NCBI GenBank assembly: GCA_001870995.2
Contig: MLAV02000011.1
Coordinates: 124,001-188,000 of the forward strand
DNA length: 64,000 nucleotides
Direction of reading: 5' to 3'
Source of the DNA: Chitinophaga sp. CB10
GTDB taxonomy: Bacteria > Bacteroidota > Bacteroidia > Chitinophagales > Chitinophagaceae
A program made the position numbers and the translations under genes. Numbering within the stretch: position 1 is the stretch's first letter; every line of letters begins with the position of its first letter. The notes below the pieces were generated by a model that did no database searches, was not told the origin of the DNA, and saw only the letters and a program-made list of their open reading frames with translations. Positions 63,901 through 64,000 of the stretch are shown piece by piece.

Positions 63901-64000
63901 GCATTTCCCGGGTTCGTTACAGTTCCGAGGTCGGCGACACCGGCAATATCCAGAAGACTTTTGGCGCCACCAATAATATCAATTGGATTATCACAAGCTA
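54963..64000 (-). CDS. Giant Ig-repeat surface protein with CHU_C (T9SS type B) domain, 5' partial
   Basis: At least 3,011 residues lie in the window; the frame is open to the right edge, so the N-terminus is missing. In-window order from the N-terminal side: a module starting CDNP near 63995, then three Ig-like domains; the same module begins again near 62670 (CNAP), 61365 (CNVP), 60110 (CERA) and 58840 (CERA). After the fifth module come about eleven tandem Ig-like domains, each with a T/V-Y-x-WY core. Then an FN3 domain (near 55500-55240) and the CHU_C sorting domain (NLFSPNGDGVND, QPVGVYVYIVKA). It is probably exported by type IX secretion and held on the cell surface for adhesion or gliding. 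PorP/SprF and OmpA genes follow. Confidence 0.92.
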   Translation of the reverse strand, partial: ACDNPIDIIGGAKSLLDIAGVADLGTVTNPGNAIDQNPGTFAVMETLANVAGYTRLNAIFPGLAKAGDSVRITLGTSGGLLSATALQSLTFITYNGGTVVDSINGSNSLLTLSLLAGPGSPQVASFASSAPFDHVEIRVGGLANVLNSLNVYEISRVIPSPSVTAASANQTTCLNSAVNFTISNPDVSMNYTWYNSGGTIVQGPANTSSYSPPVNTAGTFTYYVAANRTMCTTGSQRVPLTLKVNPYTTAADLNFSDSAYSCSGDTVRIIPTSTFLTAKPVYSWWKDAAKTTPITNGLVEGSIKYFVDSTGRLTIVGLTAATADYYVSAADSNHCDNRANELKKVTVVQTGKAPTPTLGSSTVYASVGQPVVLRATPPGGGTIFWYSDTTQAPIGTGDTLLVGPFPAAGTHIYYAAARLSASGACESYRVADTAVIIPLVTNTSCNAPTTTTTGTTLGCVLCSVTNPNGAVDTTANNYSTLSIPVGLLGGSVYQQLFFPSPGAASDSLRITFGYPGGLADVSLLGGVEITVANGTTVIRRDTLANLLRAQLLSGAGPYTVTIPAGGVYNTVQVKLTGVANLLTSLRLYGVRAVAPNPTFTINTNGTACVNETATITANGLGANSIRWYADSTTATVAGSNPTFTTPQLTTPGVVTYYAQVVAANGCANPERIPVRITVNPLGTAADININDTTIACTSNSAVLTPTVNSASGITNPVIKWYFDQAKTQPVTNGTTAGITYAVDTTGKLTITGLAAGTYTYYAAISGSNRCENAPNTLKPAIVNVVAAPAGPIVPGTVVTTTGQTATLTATPVAGATITWYADSTTTTALGTGMPFNVGPFTNPGTYTYFAAMSIPGACESVRVRVTVVVTGPVVPSPDCNVPTSQVSGTSLGCILCSVQDPNNSIDSINTNYTRLSMPVGLLGGSVYQQLIFANPGNTGDSVRITFGAPGGLADVSLLGGVVVRLYNNTTLVKADTIANLLTLRLLSGQQFTATLPATGIYDRVEVRLTGIANLLHSIDIYGARILYPRPVINTPNDTACVNTKATLSVTPAAGTGVRWYADSTSTTVLASTSTFTTDTLRTPGTVKYWVAVYGGPANCENPERYPVTVTVTPPPAVPGTDQTVSVCSGSNVVLQINNPAQGLTYNWFNAAQGGTKLNTDSGFTFPVNGVTRDTTLYVEAQSACGAVSTTRQAFHITVSSGLQAPVVSPNPAIVRLNESAVLTATLPVANATIAWFRDANTTDTLFIGTSFGAPSKPTPDTTIYYAQAFIAGGGTCQSVRVPVTVITQVGDSLEVPCERATSQTIGGSGLLVLGNVYNPSFAVDNNQNTGSSLVINLGALNATVWQRAAFNGLSAPGDSVRVRLSSPNQILSAAVLASVQLTAYNGNTPVDSVVLSNPLLHVDLLSGGRTGEYTFLPNGLYDAIEVKLKSGIVGALTDINFNSARRIIAAPKVQASTVTVCSGSTATLNVENPSANVTYRWYSSNGVYLAGKDGASFTTGAITSDTSFLVEAYRAGADCPSSAKTPVTVKVIETPLAPVVTPDSVAVCPGSNASASISNPVRGYTYGWYNVATGGTKLNTDSGFVFTVNNVTAPVTYYVEAKNDSCGIVSATRTAVLFTTASQLGVPVITPYRAVVDTGESAILVATPPASNANVYWFGSQFGSDTLYKGLQYISQPRSVAATDTVWVEAVLGDNSSCKSARVAALIVTTPLPPNAVPCERAVAQTNSNTTIGGGILVLGSVVNPDRAVDNNTVSSSSLVLNLGALNAAVWQRAAFNGLSTLGDTVEVMLSSPGQVLSAALLASVQLTTYNGNTPGDSLLTNNPLLHMKLLTGTEGVILSFVPTKQFDAIEVKLKSGVLAALTAVDFNYARRGIVAPTVSASDSSVCVGTPVTLKVNNPVAGVTYTWYNQDGTKLADSTAYVVPATNPAGIYNFTVTATRDNCNIQTSAVARVSIQGIPGAPVADSSNPATVCVSNLPATLKVIPQPGVTYTWYDAAGNQLTANNNAYTTPATMAVGTYSYFVKANNGNGCANDTARTQITLSVFNNATAADIRIDSVQSICLGDTARLVPTSSVANAVFKWYTSQQKTTPITTGVDAAGVLTLPNLAAGTYNYYVSVSANGQCENAAGNLKQVTVNVGTPADSTDIQVSGASTCVNTTVSLTAGSTTVTNPVFRWYRDAALTQFIRSGAVFTTDTLRTTTTYYVTVQGTNKCENAPGKAKAVTVSVSSFTTPTVQGAAICAGQTATVRVLNPDPAVTYRWYNNSSKGQLLATADTFRTGVLNADTTFYLEATSGQCALALIPAVVTVNGAPRPVVDSVQTACGGTRATLAIKAPASGVTYRWYNVPVGGTALNSDAGTTFVTDTLRASTIYYVEAVGQAGCVGTSTRVPVTVAIAPTPAAPVLVTNNQTVCAGGNVTFTINNPDASVTYRWFDAPVNGTELTPATPTSFTATGVTATTTYYVAAFNSAGCSNAGGRTSATVTVLPAPATPTVAVADQAACLDNAITFQISNPDPQLRYVWYNSLTNDSLATGASFNTGKLRASADYYVVAKNLAGCSSLSRTTVHATIVDSLATPSVAPNAKVCLGQTLSLAVINPVNGVVYHWYNSATSTTPVATGATVNINGVTTNTSYFVDASLAAGNCVSSSRGRVDVTVSSVPAAPAVANPAVTTCMNSLAVLKVQNPDRSLTYRWYTTAQGGTPVTTGDSVTVGPVTANGTYYVEAVNANGCSSATRTLVNVSVGNAPGAPQVAGNDISKCPGETYILTASSTTPGATFAWYSTQNGTTPVATGAQFTTPPISQDVVYYVEASIGSNCASATRTAVPVTVLKPLAAPAVTVSNRTATSVTFTWAAVPGADRYVVSVNDSTNFVAPSSGANGTSHTVSNLQPNQNVTLYVRAIGAGVCQNSLLASVTDKTTNPQGNNIFVPNLFSPNGDGVNDIEYVYGTAIAQLEFRIYNQWGQLVFTSKDQRQGWDGTMSGQKQPVGVYVYIVKATMQDGTVITKKGNVTLMR

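Overview
The window comes from a Bacteroidota chromosome, most likely a Chitinophaga-like member of the Chitinophagaceae. The evidence is a complete Alternative Complex III plus cytochrome oxidase cluster, a giant cell-surface protein with a gliding-motility type (CHU_C) C-terminus next to PorP/SprF and OmpA partners, families largely confined to this phylum (DUF5606, the BBP2-type porin, LptC beside an outer-membrane barrel), weak Shine-Dalgarno sequences, and many promoters with the TAnnTTTG -7 box. No rRNA, tRNA, insertion sequence or CRISPR array was recognised.

Left part (1-12 kb): the end of an S9 peptidase gene; an intergenic region with two related hairpin elements that look like tandem small RNAs on the minus strand; csaA; an lptC-like lipoprotein gene with an outer-membrane barrel gene; a LON-domain protein; a plus-strand run of FkbM methyltransferase, glycosyltransferase, meaB GTPase, AlkD-like DNA glycosylase and an SMR guanidinium exporter; a divergent ClC protein; a protoglobin that seems to have lost its haem-binding histidine; and a MarR regulator with a cysteine-rich tail.

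Centre (12-28 kb): a minus-strand respiratory block, to be read from 28.1 kb down to 12.1 kb. actABCDEF encodes quinol:cytochrome c oxidoreductase. ctaC and ctaD (oxidase subunits II and I), ctaB (haem O synthase), two subunit III genes, subunit IV, a Sco copper chaperone, a DUF420 protein and a small CxxC membrane protein follow. Together they carry electrons from menaquinol through ACIII to an A1-type oxidase and supply the assembly factors.

Right-centre (28-51 kb): NlpE-like lipoprotein, purN and a barrel protein; a metal-homeostasis island (TonB receptor, CobW/ZNG1 GTPase, MerC, Sco, Fur-family regulator) with two candidate operators and a 50-bp tandem repeat; M3 peptidase; DUF5606; a lamin-tail protein; asd; DUF2461; a porin with an ammonium transporter; uvrB; an S1/P1 nuclease; and a PfkB sugar kinase.

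Right end (51-64 kb): a small lipoprotein, then a minus-strand type IX secretion locus read from the right edge: a giant adhesin (more than 3,000 residues in the window, N-terminus outside), PorP/SprF, and a TPR/PD40/OmpA protein. The adhesin is built from about 1.3-kb super-repeats, each with one recurring module and three Ig-like domains, followed by a run of about eleven Ig-like domains, an FN3 domain and the CHU_C sorting domain.
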